Program-made: the position numbers and the translations under genes
Assembly: GCA_014621425.1 (NCBI GenBank)
Contig: JAANBB010000012.1
Location: 248,001-312,000, forward strand
Reading direction: 5' to 3'
Length of the DNA stretch: 64,000 nt
Source of the DNA: Cylindrodendrum hubeiense
Taxonomy: Eukaryota; Ascomycota; Sordariomycetes; Hypocreales; Nectriaceae
The notes under the pieces: model-generated
Database searches by the model: none
What the model saw: only the letters and a program-made list of their open reading frames with translations
What the model was told of the DNA's origin: nothing
Shown here: positions 46,608 through 57,418 of the stretch, piece by piece
Position numbering within the stretch: position 1 is the stretch's first letter
How the letters are laid out: each line of letters begins with the position of its first letter

Positions 46608-46785
46608 ATCTCCTTGAGTGTGCAAATGCTTGTGGGGCAGCTCGGAACTCTCCCAGGTTTGACAGATACGGATCTTTCGATGGGCATCTCAACTACGGAT
46701 GAGGTATCTGCTAACTGATCTGTATACCGGCTCAAATCCGATTTGTCCCAGGCAGCCCCACAAGCAGTTTCACACTCAAAGAGAT
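46608..46785. mobile_element. Small terminal-inverted-repeat element (MITE-like)
   Basis: The left end atctccttgagtgtgcaaat and the right end read in reverse (atctctttgagtgtgaaact) match over about 38 bp with about 6 differences. Element length 178 bp, with no coding capacity. No clear target-site duplication was found in the flanks, so the exact limits are uncertain. Confidence 0.6.
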
Positions 46786-47453
46786 GCTCAATTTGTTGTC
46801 GTGTTGCGTACCTAATGCCTTAGCGTCGGATTGATTTTTCAGCTTTCAAGCCCCACACTGAACGGATTATTCATGCTAATTGGGATTGAATAATCATGTT
46901 AAACAGCGGTCTCAAATGACTTCACGGATTATTGAAATGTAGTTATTGTCCAAAAAACATTCCTGAAGTAGAAATATTGTGGGTTTGTTAACGTAGTTGT
47001 GAAAAGCATTTGTGATCATGGCCACTCTGTGCCTCAATCGGCTGCTCCGGAAATACTTGGAGCTCCATATTTGGATTGGCAGATACTGAACCGCTATTAA
47101 TGAGAACCATTTATCCTCGCGTTGGTTCTCGATAATTAAACTGTAGATGTGGTTATCTGCGCGACATGATGAGCCCATCGAATCGCCGTCTTGAGTGTAG
47201 GGTAGGAGTGGTCAAGTTAGCGGGGCTTACCATTGCGTCGAAATCCGGGGACCGGGGTTAACTAGGCCAGAGATTTCCTGCGGCTTCAGCAGGTGACTCC
47301 TCAAAACCATCCAGGGGAGCGAAGCGTTTAATGTTTCCATTTAGAGCCATTCAATCCCAGTTCTCAATCCCAGCAGCCTTGACAGCTCCCCGGACGACGA
47401 CCGAAAGGCGAGATCGCGGTGTGTCTTAGCCGACATCGCGACCAACCGACATT

Positions 47454-47587
47454 CGGAACTGCTGCTTATTGGCTAGGCTAGTAGCCTTGCAGCCGAGAGT
47501 CGGCAGCCACATTTCGGAACAGCCGTCTATTGGTTTAACTGAACAGCCTCCAAATCAAGCGAGATCCGGAACCGCCGTCCATTGGCT
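47454..47587 (+). repeat. Three spaced copies of CGGAAC..ATTGG
   Basis: The sequences cggaactgctgcttattggct, cggaacagccgtctattggtt and cggaaccgccgtccattggct start at 47454, 47515 and 47567, spaced by 61 and 52 bp. Each contains ATTGG, the reverse of the CCAAT box. Confidence 0.7.
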
Positions 47588-48338
47588 GGCCTCAGAACGT
47601 GTGCCATTCGATGAGCAGAATGATCGCCAATTCCCGAGCCTTGGGATGCCGAGGCTCCGGTGGTGATGCGGTAGATGTACCAGAGATCAAGAAGTGTAGA
47701 TTCTGATGCTTCTATCTGTGATGGTTTTCACGCTTTTTGAGCTGCCTTGGACCAGAAGCTACGCCGACGATGTCGTCCGGTTTGGTTGTGAACCAATTTT
47801 CGATTCGCGTCAAGGGCATGTCTATCGTCCTCGCGCACAGATAACAGTTGGCCTGTCTCAAACAATTAGCATGATCAATGGCAATATGCATCACGTCAGG
47901 GTTTGATCGAGACTTTTCTAATCAAGGGGGTTCCTAGATCGTCATCTAGGAAAACCAATTGGAGTTATCGTCGAAGCGTTTAGTCGATAGTTCATGCAAT
48001 AAAAAAACGCCAAGGTCCCAGACAGAACCATTCGTAGGTCTCGGCGGCTGACCACATGCATCGTGTATTTTACCACGTATTAATCAGGCGTGGCGTACAA
48101 GGGGCTGCGCTTAAACGTGCCTCTCTTGTGCATCTCCTACCCTGCCGCGTGTTTTGCAAGCATTCCCTTACTGCCAAGGCATCGTCTAGCACATAGCAGG
48201 GGTATTAAATCCCGTCATGGGGTATCCTGCATCTCTTATTTGGGGATCGAGTGCCTAGACCTACCAAATTCGAAATGGCTGGTCATGAGCTCCCAGTTCC
48301 GAGCTCTGCTGCTTCCGGGCCCACCTGAGTTCCGGGGT

Positions 48339-48419
48339 TGTGGGGGAACCCCATGGGCCTCTAAACTTGGTTGCGTGACATCGGCCCACCAGCGTCGTTT
48401 GCGGGGGAACCAACGGGCC
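48339..48419 (+). promoter_or_regulatory. Paired G-rich motif upstream of the sugar transporter
   Basis: tgtgggggaaccccatgggcc and tgcgggggaaccaacgggcc lie about 61 bp apart. GTGGGG and GCGGGG fit the SYGGRG consensus of the CreA carbon-catabolite repressor. The ATG lies about 180 bp downstream. Confidence 0.45.
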
Positions 48420-48596
48420 AAAATTTTGGCGAGTCAGGACGCAAATCGGCTTCTCCATGGCAGAGAATATAAGAAGCCAGTGCCACCCTCGCCAAGTCTT
48501 GAACATTGCACCACAGTACAGGGATTTGTCCATTGTCCCCTACAACAACTCTTTTCAATTATCAACCAACGGCAGCGATCCGTCCGTGCTGAGAAG

Positions 48597-50453
48597 ATGG
48601 GGAACAACGACGAGACGAAGGCCAAAAATGAGGTCACTCAATTGGAGGACACTGCTCCTGCGGCCGAAGCGACACCTGACCACGCTGAGGAGAAGCTGAC
48701 GTTCCGTGATTTTTGGGATCATCGCCGCGTCTTGGGCTTCTGTGAGTCTAGCAGCGACTTCACCGAGCCTGCGCTGTCTGAAGCTAACCAACACGCTCGC
48801 AGGTTTCATTATTTATCTCCTCCCCATTAACTTCGGTTATGAAGTTTCCATGGTTGGAAAGCTCTTTGCTGTTACTCCTTTCGCCAAGCAGTTCGGATAT
48901 GAAGTCGACGGGACTTGGGTCGTCAAGGCTACCGACCAACAACTTGTCAACGCCGCTAGCACAATTGGCCTCTTCACCTCCGCCTTTGCAACCGGTATTA
49001 TCAGTGACTTCATCGGCCGCAAGCGAACAATTATTGCGGCCTGCCTGATTTGCATCAGCGGCGTTATTACTCAGTACTTCAGCAACTCCATCCTCATGAT
49101 CTTTGGTGGTAAACTTCTGTCAACCCTGGGATTTGGTCTCGGCCACTCCCTGGGTCCTGTTTTCGTTGCTGAGCTTGCCCCGACTAAAATGCGTGGCGTT
49201 TGTCTTGTTCTCATTGTAAGCCAACGAGCCGATTTATCTTGAGGAACCGCAATCTCACCCTTTCTAGAATACCACCATTGTTCTCGGACAATGGCTCAAC
49301 TCACTCGTGGTTTACTCCTGCCAAAAATACGAGGGCGACATGGCCTGGAGAATCCCCATCATTACCCAGGTTATTCCACCAAGCCTGTTGCTCCTGGCCC
49401 TGACTTTCCTTCCTGAATCACCGACTTGGCTCTTAATCAACGGCCGTAACGAGGAAGCTGCTAAGGCTTACCGTCGCTTCAACGGAGCAAACTTTGATGT
49501 CGATGCCGCTATCGACGTGGCTACTGTTGCCATTACGAAGGAACAGGAAGCCAGGAAAGAGCAGGAATCCAGCAGCTGGTTGGAATGTTTCAAGGGCACC
49601 AACCGTCGCAGGACGCTCATTATCGTCATGGTGTACATCTCGCAGCAGTTCATCGGTGTCAACTTCGTCAGTGGCTACCTTACGTGAGTTTCTCCTTTAT
49701 TACTGGGCTATTGCGGTTTCTAACAGAAATTAGCTACTATTTCCGACTTGCCGGCGTCAACGACCCTCTTGCCCTTGGACAGACGGCAAATGCCATTCAG
49801 CTTATCGGTAACATTGTCTCGTGGCCGTTGGTGGATCGCCTTGGAAGACGGCCAATGATTGTCGGCGGCTATACCATCATGACCGCCCTGCTCCTCGTAA
49901 TCGGAGGTATCAGCACAATTGGCACCCCCCCTGCGCTCTCAGCAACCGTAGCATTTATGGTTCTTTGGGGATTCTTGTATCAGGTAAGACCTAAAGTGAT
50001 TTAAGCACACTTTTGAACTTCAGCTAACCCTGTCCACAGGCAACCCTCGGCGCTGTGGCATATGCCATTGGAGGAGAGACAGCCAGGTAAGCATTCTCTG
50101 CATCCGACTGTATGATCTGTGACTAACTTGACTACAGTGTGCGACTCCGTCAAAAGACATACAGTATCAACATTATGGTTGCTACCGCCTTTTCATGCCT
50201 GGTTACCCAGGTGATGCCTTACTTGCTCAACACCGACCAGGCCAACCTTGGCGGCAAGATCAGCTTCGTTTTCTTCGGCTTGTCGGTACCAGTCTTGATC
50301 TACCTCTACTTCTGCCTTCCAGAACTCAAGGGCCGCAACTACGCCGAGGTCCAAGAGATGTTCGAGAACAAGGTGCCTGCGAGGAAGTTCAAGACGTACA
50401 AGTGCGACTCGGCGTTGTTGGAGCAAAGCGAGAAGAAAGACATTGATGTCTGA
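48597..50453 (+). CDS. MFS sugar transporter
   Basis: Six exons, 48597-48741, 48803-49215, 49268-49683, 49734-49983, 50040-50086 and 50138-50453, introns about 50-61 bp, 528 residues. Cytosolic N-terminus MGNNDETKAKNEV followed by twelve helices. Hallmarks: IGRKRTI after helix 2, FGLGHSLGPVFVAELAPTKM (the sugar-transporter signature with conserved Glu/Pro/Arg), PESPTWLLING after helix 6, DRLGRRPM after helix 8, and PELKGRNYAEVQEMF after helix 12. These are the standard motifs of the SP family (hexose, maltose, glycerol and others). Plasma membrane, proton symport or facilitated uptake; the sugar cannot be told. It has a TATA-like gagaatataag about 130 bp upstream and paired CreA-type motifs further up, consistent with glucose repression (inference). 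A short exon (47 nt) encodes the helix preceding VRLRQKTYSI. Confidence 0.92.
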
Positions 50454-50961
50454 GGGACTGAAGGCGCGAATAATTGAACTAGTTGTTGGAGATGATTAGA
50501 AATTCTCCTTATCTAAGATCAATTTTCAACAGGTGTTGCTAGAGCTTTCTCAGCCTAGCTTAAGTGAGACTTTCTACGTGAAAATGTGCATTGAGGTGTC
50601 GATCTGTGCATTATTGACGTCACCACTGTGCTCAGACTAACCCGTCATAGACGACTATCGAGATGCTGTGCGCCACTTATAACGATTTGTTTCGTGGGCT
50701 TACTCAGATAGCGCTGCTCACTACCATGCTAGAGCATAATAATTCTCCACTAAAGCGGGGGGATTCTGTTTTATGGGTGACTGACCTGCGCCCCCCCTCG
50801 TCATGGCTTTTTATCCTTTCAAGATTCATACCATACGGGCTGTTCGAGATTGCAAATTCAGAGTTAACCAAGAACCTTTGGACTCGTAGCAGCTGCTACC
50901 CGGCGCGTTGGAGTGGAAAGGACGGCTTCGGTCAATTTGCGCACACGAGCCAAGCACCAGG
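50454..50961. other. Intergenic region
   Basis: 3' flank of the sugar transporter and 5' flank of the histidine kinase, with an in-frame open leader before the kinase ATG. Nothing else was seen. Confidence 0.55.
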
Positions 50962-53900
50962 ATGGCGATACCATCCGCGACAGACCAGGCGAAGCCGCTC
51001 AAGCAGGTGTCTGAGGGCCTCCGCGAGCGCGAAACATTCAGGTACTACCCCAACCCGCACCGCTCACACCGTCATCCATTGAGCAGTCCATATAACAGAT
51101 ACGATTCGTCTTTGCTTCGCGACGCAAAATTCAACGACAGCGGCAGACCGCTTCCAAGCTCCGAGCTGTTTACATCCGGCGACTCGGTTCTCACTGCCCT
51201 CGCCCAGCTCGGAACCTGCATCACAGGGACGGACCGGGCGCTCATATCCCTCTTCGATGCCGACTGCCAATATATTATAGCCGAAGCCACGCCTTCTACA
51301 TCGCTCTACCCGTCGTTCCCTAGCGACAACTGCTCTGAGCCGCTCTGGTCATGTGGTACAGCCATTCCTCGCAGTCACGGGGCGTGTGAACTGCCACTTC
51401 TCGGCTATCCGTATGAGGCTGCTGAAAATGGAGATAGCAGAGCTGAGAGTTACAATTCTGCATACCTTCCCCTCACCTTGTCGCAGGATCTTACTTGCGA
51501 CATTCGATTTTCGTCTAAAAACAATTGCCAGCCGGGAAGCGCATCCCGGTTCTATGCTGCAGTACCGATTCGAACGCGGCGAGGCATCAACATCGGCGTG
51601 TACTGTGTCATGAATACGACGCCTGGGAAAATATGGACAGACGAGTACACTCGTCAGATACGGGAGATTTCGGAGACCATCATGGATCACCTCGAGTCAC
51701 AAAGATCGAGGGAATCGGGTTGGAGACACGAACGCATAACTAGAGGCCTGGGATCCTTCATCGAAGGCAAGTCTACAATATCTGAGCGGGATCTCGGTAT
51801 GAACGATTGCTGGGACCAGGAGGATACTCTGAATCCATCGCAAAATCCATCGCAAAATTCGACCCAGCAAAGACAGGGCATGCAAGCGAAAGATCCAGTG
51901 GATGAATCCAACGGCCCTTTAACCGGAGAAGACACGGGTTTCGAGTCGGGCGAGCAAGGGGACCCGGCTACTGTTTTTTCAAAAGCTGCCAACATCATTC
52001 GGGAGTCCATTGACGTTGAAGGCTGCTTGTTTTTCGATGCAACAATGGCGTCCTACCGTTCGCCGAGCACAGCACATGCTGGTGCAGCTCAATCATTGGA
52101 CCAGTATTCCTCAACTAGTAGCCATGAAGAAACCCCAGGCCCTGAGTCCGACGAGGGACCTTGGCCTCGTTGCCAGTTACTCGGGTCTTCCACGTCGGAT
52201 GCTCCTGGCTCTGATGGCGCTACTCTACAACACACAGGCGTCAAGGTGCCAGAGAGGTTCCTCGCCAATCTGCTTCGGCGGTATCCAAAGGGCAAAATCT
52301 TCAACTTTGGCGCCGATGGGGCATTGCAATCTTCAGACTCCTCTGAAGACGATGGAGTTATTTCACCATCCCCCACCGCCGGCCAACAGATACTGTTTCA
52401 AACAGGCCCTGAAGAGTCAGCCTCGCTCACATCGCGGCCTAGGCGCCTGAGAAAACCGTGGGCCAGACAACGAGAAGCAAGCGTCCTCCTCGAGACATTC
52501 CCAAGGGCTCGAAGTGTGGCTTTCGTCCCCATATGGGACCCAAGGAGAGAAAGATGGTATGCTGGAGGCTTTGTCTACACCAACACCACGAGCAGAAACT
52601 TTTCCACCCAGGGAGAGCTAAACTATCTCAGGGCTTTTGGCACGCTCGCTATTGCTGAGATCCTCCGATTCAATACCTCAGTTGAAAACAAAGCAAAGTC
52701 CGATGCATTAGGGTCCCTTTCACACGAGCTGCGCTCCCCTCTGCATGGCGTGTTACTTAGTACGGAGCTATTGATGGACACCGACCTCAATGTATTTCAA
52801 GGCAATGCCGCTCACACCATCGAAACCTGTTCACGAACTCTCCTCGACACCATAGACCATCTTCTTGACTACTCCAAGATCAACAGCTTCGCGAAAGGTA
52901 ACAGTGCGCTGAAACGCCGCGGGTCCTCAGCTGTTGGTACTCAGGTGGATTGGAAGCACTTTGGCCAAAAGAACTTGGTTTGCAACTATCGACTTGATGG
53001 CCTGGTCGAAGAGGTCATGGAAAGTGTTTTTGCTGGCTTCAACTTCCAGTATTTATCTGTTCGGCAGGCCTCAGACAGACAGCTAACATCAAAAATCACT
53101 AACTATAAAGCTAGTCACTCACTGCATGGCGAAAAGAAGTTCCGACACAGGCTGATTCACAGTGAGGAGTTCCAGGTAAACTTTGGGGACGTGTCGATAT
53201 TCCTCTCTGTCGATCCATACTGCAACTGGGTTTATTACATCCCGATCGGAGCAATTCGCCGAATAATCATGAATATATTTGGAAATGCATTAAAATACAC
53301 AAATAAAGGCAGCATAAAGGTGTCGCTTACACAAGAATTCCTGTTACTAAAGCGACGGAAGGAGCCCATTGTTAGACTTACGGTACAAGACACTGGAAGG
53401 GGCATTGGTGCCAGCTTTTTGAAGCAGGGCCTATTCAAGCCCTTTAGCCAAGAAGATAGTCTAGCACCAGGAACAGGCTTAGGCCTCAGTCTGGTGAAGA
53501 AGATCACATCACAGCTGGGTGGCCAAATTTCAGTAGATAGCCAAGTTGGTGTTGGTACTACAGTTTCTGTTGCAATTCCGCTAGATCAGGTGCCACAACG
53601 GCCAGGAGATAGTCAAAATCTTTCAGAGGACGACAAAGAATTTGACGCGGAAATCCGAGACCTCCAAGGAATGCGAGTTCGCATGATGTACGCTGGGTCG
53701 AAAGATGGAACGGGCACCAACAGTCATGAAAACAGATTAGAAGATGTCTGCATTGGATGGCTACACATGGAAGTCATATCAGACGAACAAGACGCCACGC
53801 TGACACCAGACCTCGTGATTTGGTCACAAGATGCGCTACCCAAAACATCGAGGGAAATCGAGGCGCTTTCCAAGACTCCCAATATTGTCATTTGTTCAAA

Positions 53901-54728
53901 TGCCTTGGAAGCCTGTCGTCAATCCCAGTCTTTCGAATCTGGTCACGCCGGAATCTTTGAATTCCTTTCTCAACCGTAAGTTTACCATCAATTCACATTC
54001 TCCATGTGCTCACTGCCTTCCTTCAATTTAGGGTTGGCCCTCGTAAGCTTTCAAAGACGCTACTCCTGGCGTACAAACGATGGATGCGTTTACCCAAGTC
54101 CCCTGCACCGACGACTCCGCTACTAGTTCAACGTCCGGAGGGACCCAGCAGAACCCCGAGTACATTCAGTGTACCTGAAAGCATTGAAGCAACCCGATTG
54201 CGAGTAACATTGGCTCCGCAAAATGAGCTCACAGCTGAGACGAAGACCAATGGCATCTCAGTTGCCCCTGTTTTAGGAACTGAGCCATTAACGAACCAGG
54301 ACTTGAATGGCGGGTACTCAGAACCCTTGTCCACCCCTCGGAAACACTTCTTGCTTGTTGACGACAATCACATCAACTTGAAGTTGCTATCCGCGTATAT
54401 GAACAAGCTCGGTCATCAGTATCACACAGCGATGAATGGAAAGGAAGCTGTTGATTGCTTCATCGAAAACCCCCGTTCATATGCATGTATATTGATGGAC
54501 ATATCGATGCCAGTGATGGATGGCTTCGAGGCTACCAGGTGTATTCGAGCCCATGAATCCCAGGAGGGACTGGACCCTGTGTCCATTATTGCGCTGTCTG
54601 GTCTAGCTTCAGAAGATGCACAGCGAGAGGCATTTGGAAGTGGAATGGACTTTTTTCTCTCAAAGCCGGTTAAACTAAAGGCCTTGGGTGGCTTGCTTGA
54701 ATCCAAGAGTCTCCTGAACTGTCGGTAG
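50962..54728 (+). CDS. Hybrid histidine kinase with GAF and receiver domains
   Basis: Two exons, 50962-53975 and 54032-54728, intron 56 bp (gtaagt..atttag), joined in frame to 1236 residues. Start MAIPSATDQAKPLKQ with the group-specific RERETFRYYPN near residue 30. A GAF-like sensor follows (about 65-270; GTDRALISLFDADCQYIIAEAT and FYAAVPIRTRRGINIG). The phosphoacceptor is His588 in LSHELRSPLHG. The HATPase has the N-box (NIFGNALKYTNKG, about 773-785), G1 DTGRGIG (about 811-817) and G2 GTGLGLSLV (about 837-845). The receiver (about 1107-1225) has LLVDDNH, the phosphorylatable Asp in ILMDISMP (about 1160) and SKPVKL Lys (about 1215). No membrane helix, so soluble. It phosphorylates an HPt protein in a stress or developmental phosphorelay; the signal is unknown. 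Confidence 0.93.
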
Positions 54729-55052
54729 TGCGGTTGTGTAAGCTAGTGTATTTTTAGGAGAAACACAGATCCACAGTACAGTAGAATTGCATTGATACCA
54801 TTCAACTTAATATTGTATTGTTACTGCGGGAAAGGACACGCGCAGATTGTATGCCTCAGCCGCAAATCCCTTAGCTCGAGGCATATCCAATCGCTTAGTC
54901 TTGTGGCTGGGCAGCCTCATCACGCCCTGCTAGCATGCATCCCTTATCAACTCTCGAGGAGTATTAGTAAGCTTCGCTGTAAGACAGACTATTGTTCACA
55001 GCCTGATTTTGTTATCCTACACAACTTGAACCTTTCACCGACGCTGGTCAAG
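54729..55052. other. Intergenic region
   Basis: 5' flank of the RBR gene. No gene was seen. Confidence 0.5.
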
Positions 55053-57329
55053 ATGTCGCAGGACAGAGATCACACAGGGACGAATGGTGGGTTGCCTCAC
55101 TCGAGATGGGCGCCAGCCAACGGGGAGCCCAGTAGAGCTGCCTCTGCCCAAGGTATGTTTGGCGAGCATAGACTCGGATACTTATTCCAAAAATCCCGCA
55201 CTTGGCTAGTCGGAGACGCGTACTAACTGAACTTGGTTCTCAGTCAGCGCCCGAGCCGAGCCATCCCCTCCCACGCAACGGTCAAATAACGTTCCAGACA
55301 CGTCCCTGGGCAGTGGTGGGGACCCCGGCCAAGTGCCGCAGCAACATAACTCTCCAGGCATCTGGCCAGCTAGGGAAGTTGCGCCAAACACTACAAGTCC
55401 CCGGGGCTTTGGTAGTCAACATCTCCTAGGCCAGCCTGTCGTAAACCTATTTGACGCGGCTCGTCGTCCGACTTCTGGGGTTGACATACAACGCTCATTT
55501 GGTCAACTGACAGTCTCACACCAAGTTGTAACTCCATTCAGGGTCGGGGGTATCAGTCAGCCAGCCCGACACAGCGGAGCTCCCAGTTTTAATCTGCCTC
55601 AGCTAGGGCTAGATGACCCCTTAGAGCCCTCGCCGGTAGCATCATCTAGGGCCTGCAACTTGGAGACATCGAATTCAGAGGACATTAAGAGATTGCAATT
55701 GGAAAACATGGAGTTAAGAATCCAACTACAACAAAAAGATGACACCATTCGCCGCTTAAATCAGGCGGAAGCAGAGAGGCTCATACAACAGAACTCTCGC
55801 CGCCAAGGCTCAAGCTTCGAGGATCCGGGTCGGAGTGAACTTGACCAACCTCGAACTTTCATGACCTCTGATCGAAGCCCCGAAGCCCGCCTGGCGCGTA
55901 TTAGCGTCCAATGCTCGATTTGCACCATTGTTGGACGAGTCCCTAATCGACAGCACCCCGACCCCCCAGACTTGTTCCCATATGTTGAGGGCAACACGCT
56001 TAGCGAGTTGAGCGAATCAGGAGATAGGTTCTGGGAACCACCTTGCTGCAAACAGACATTGTGCTGGAAGTGCTTTAGGATGTTTCTTTTTTCCAACTTC
56101 GTGATCGACATGTGGTTCGACTTGGATTCAGATGCTTGGCTACAGTGTCCCGAACCAGGCTGCGAAGGACGAATTCCTGTTCAAACAGGAATATTCCCAT
56201 CGAATACAATGTATGTGAATTTCGAAGACGCCAGAGCATATTTTGGATTCATGGCCGCACTATCACTTCGCACCACACTTAAAGCCATGAGCCCAAGGCC
56301 ACCCCTCAAGCTCTCAAGATGGCTGCAGAGCTTCACACACAACTCATTTATCTTGGGCGAATGCGAAATCCGGGAGAAGATTTTAATATCATCTCGACGC
56401 TACAGATACTACCGATGGAGTCTGGAGATGGTTCTCAAACTATCCTCGTGCCCTTCCTCAGCAGTTGTCTCGTTCGGGGCGACACAACTAGTTCTACTAG
56501 GGAATGCGTTTTATGTGCTGAGAAATATGTTGACGTTGTTGATGGCACACCTGAGGATGAAGCTGCCTGGGACAGGGCCACATTCGGGTTTCCAGGCACT
56601 TGGCCCTTGCAGGTTCGAGACTTTCCGCCCCCGTTGGTCATCTATGAGTGCAGCATGCGCCACTCGCTAGATGTTTGCAAGCTCTGTCTGGCTACATATA
56701 TCCAGTCACAGGTTGATCAACAAAAATTAGAACTCAAGTGTCCTGCCGAAAATTGCGAGCATGTGTACTCGCCACAGGAGGTGGCTCTACTGGCCGGCTC
56801 CGAAACTTGGAACCGCCATAACGAGTTCCTCGCAAAGAGATACCTGGGAGGTATCGAAGAATTCCGATGGTGTCTCCGTCAAGGTTGTGGGGCCGGACAG
56901 TTTTATGATGCCCAGAGTAGTATCGCAGTCGAGCAGGCGAATATGATGGAGTGTATTGAGTGTAGTTTCCTCATGTGCTTTCGCCATCAGGTCGCGTGGC
57001 ACCGAGGGCGTTCATGCGACGAGTACGACTCTGAAGATCAACACGGTGACCCGCAAATCGCGATGACGCAGCAGTTGCTCAATGAACAAACGAAGCAGTG
57101 TCCCGGTCTAGGCTGTGGAATACGCATTCAGAAGGATGCTGGGTGTTTCCACATGACGTGTGCGTCTTGCCACTTCGAATTTTGCTGGGAATGTCTAGCC
57201 GACTGGGATGAGATCAAACGAGGAGGTTTCAACTATCACAGACCAGGTTGTGGCTTTCGCAATGGTTATGTGCCTGAGCCGACTATGGTAATCGGAAACA
57301 ACTTAGAGGAGGCCTTGAGGAGGTTCTAG
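55053..57329 (+). CDS. RBR-type (RING-IBR-RING) ubiquitin ligase, frameshifted
   Basis: Exon 1 (55053-55152) starts MSQDRDHTGTNGG. A 91-bp intron (gtatgt..tctcag) leads to exon 2 from 55244, with a disordered proline-rich stretch, a coiled coil (LQLENMELRIQLQQKDDTI) and a first Cys-rich part (QCSICTIVGRVP; CCKQTLCWKC; LQCPEPGCEGRIP). The frame then breaks: LRTTLKAMSPRP lies in frame 1, whereas QALKMAAELHTQLIYLGRM to the end lies in the -1 frame, consistent with one base missing at CCCC 56302-56305. The second part has RING1 (CVLCAEKYVDV; YECSMRHSLDVCKLC), IBR (WCLRQGCGAGQFY; MMECIECSFLMC) and RING2 (CPGLGCGIRIQKDAGCFHMTC) with the catalytic-type Cys in GCFHMTC. RBR enzymes carry ubiquitin on that Cys. 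Without an intact frame it is doubtful; an intron skipping 26 conserved residues could also keep a frame. Confidence 0.75.
55153..55243 (+). other. Intron of the RBR gene
   Basis: The donor gtatgt follows GCCCAAG and the acceptor tctcag precedes TCAGCGCC. It contains the branch-like tactaac. Confidence 0.8.
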
Positions 57330-57418
57330 CCTCCTCCACCCCGGGATCAGGAAGGCCTAGTAATGATTGAGGTCCTGTGTTTATTAAGTATTTTTTAACC
57401 AGAATGTTACAACATCGT

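Larger units (their letters stand above)
46379..48596. other. Divergent intergenic region with TIR element, spaced repeats and promoter elements
   Basis: Contains the 178-bp inverted-repeat element (46608-46785), three spaced CGGAAC..ATTGG repeats (47454-47587) and two GYGGGGGAACC motifs (48339-48419) listed separately. No gene was recognised. The rest shows no strong signal. Confidence 0.5.
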
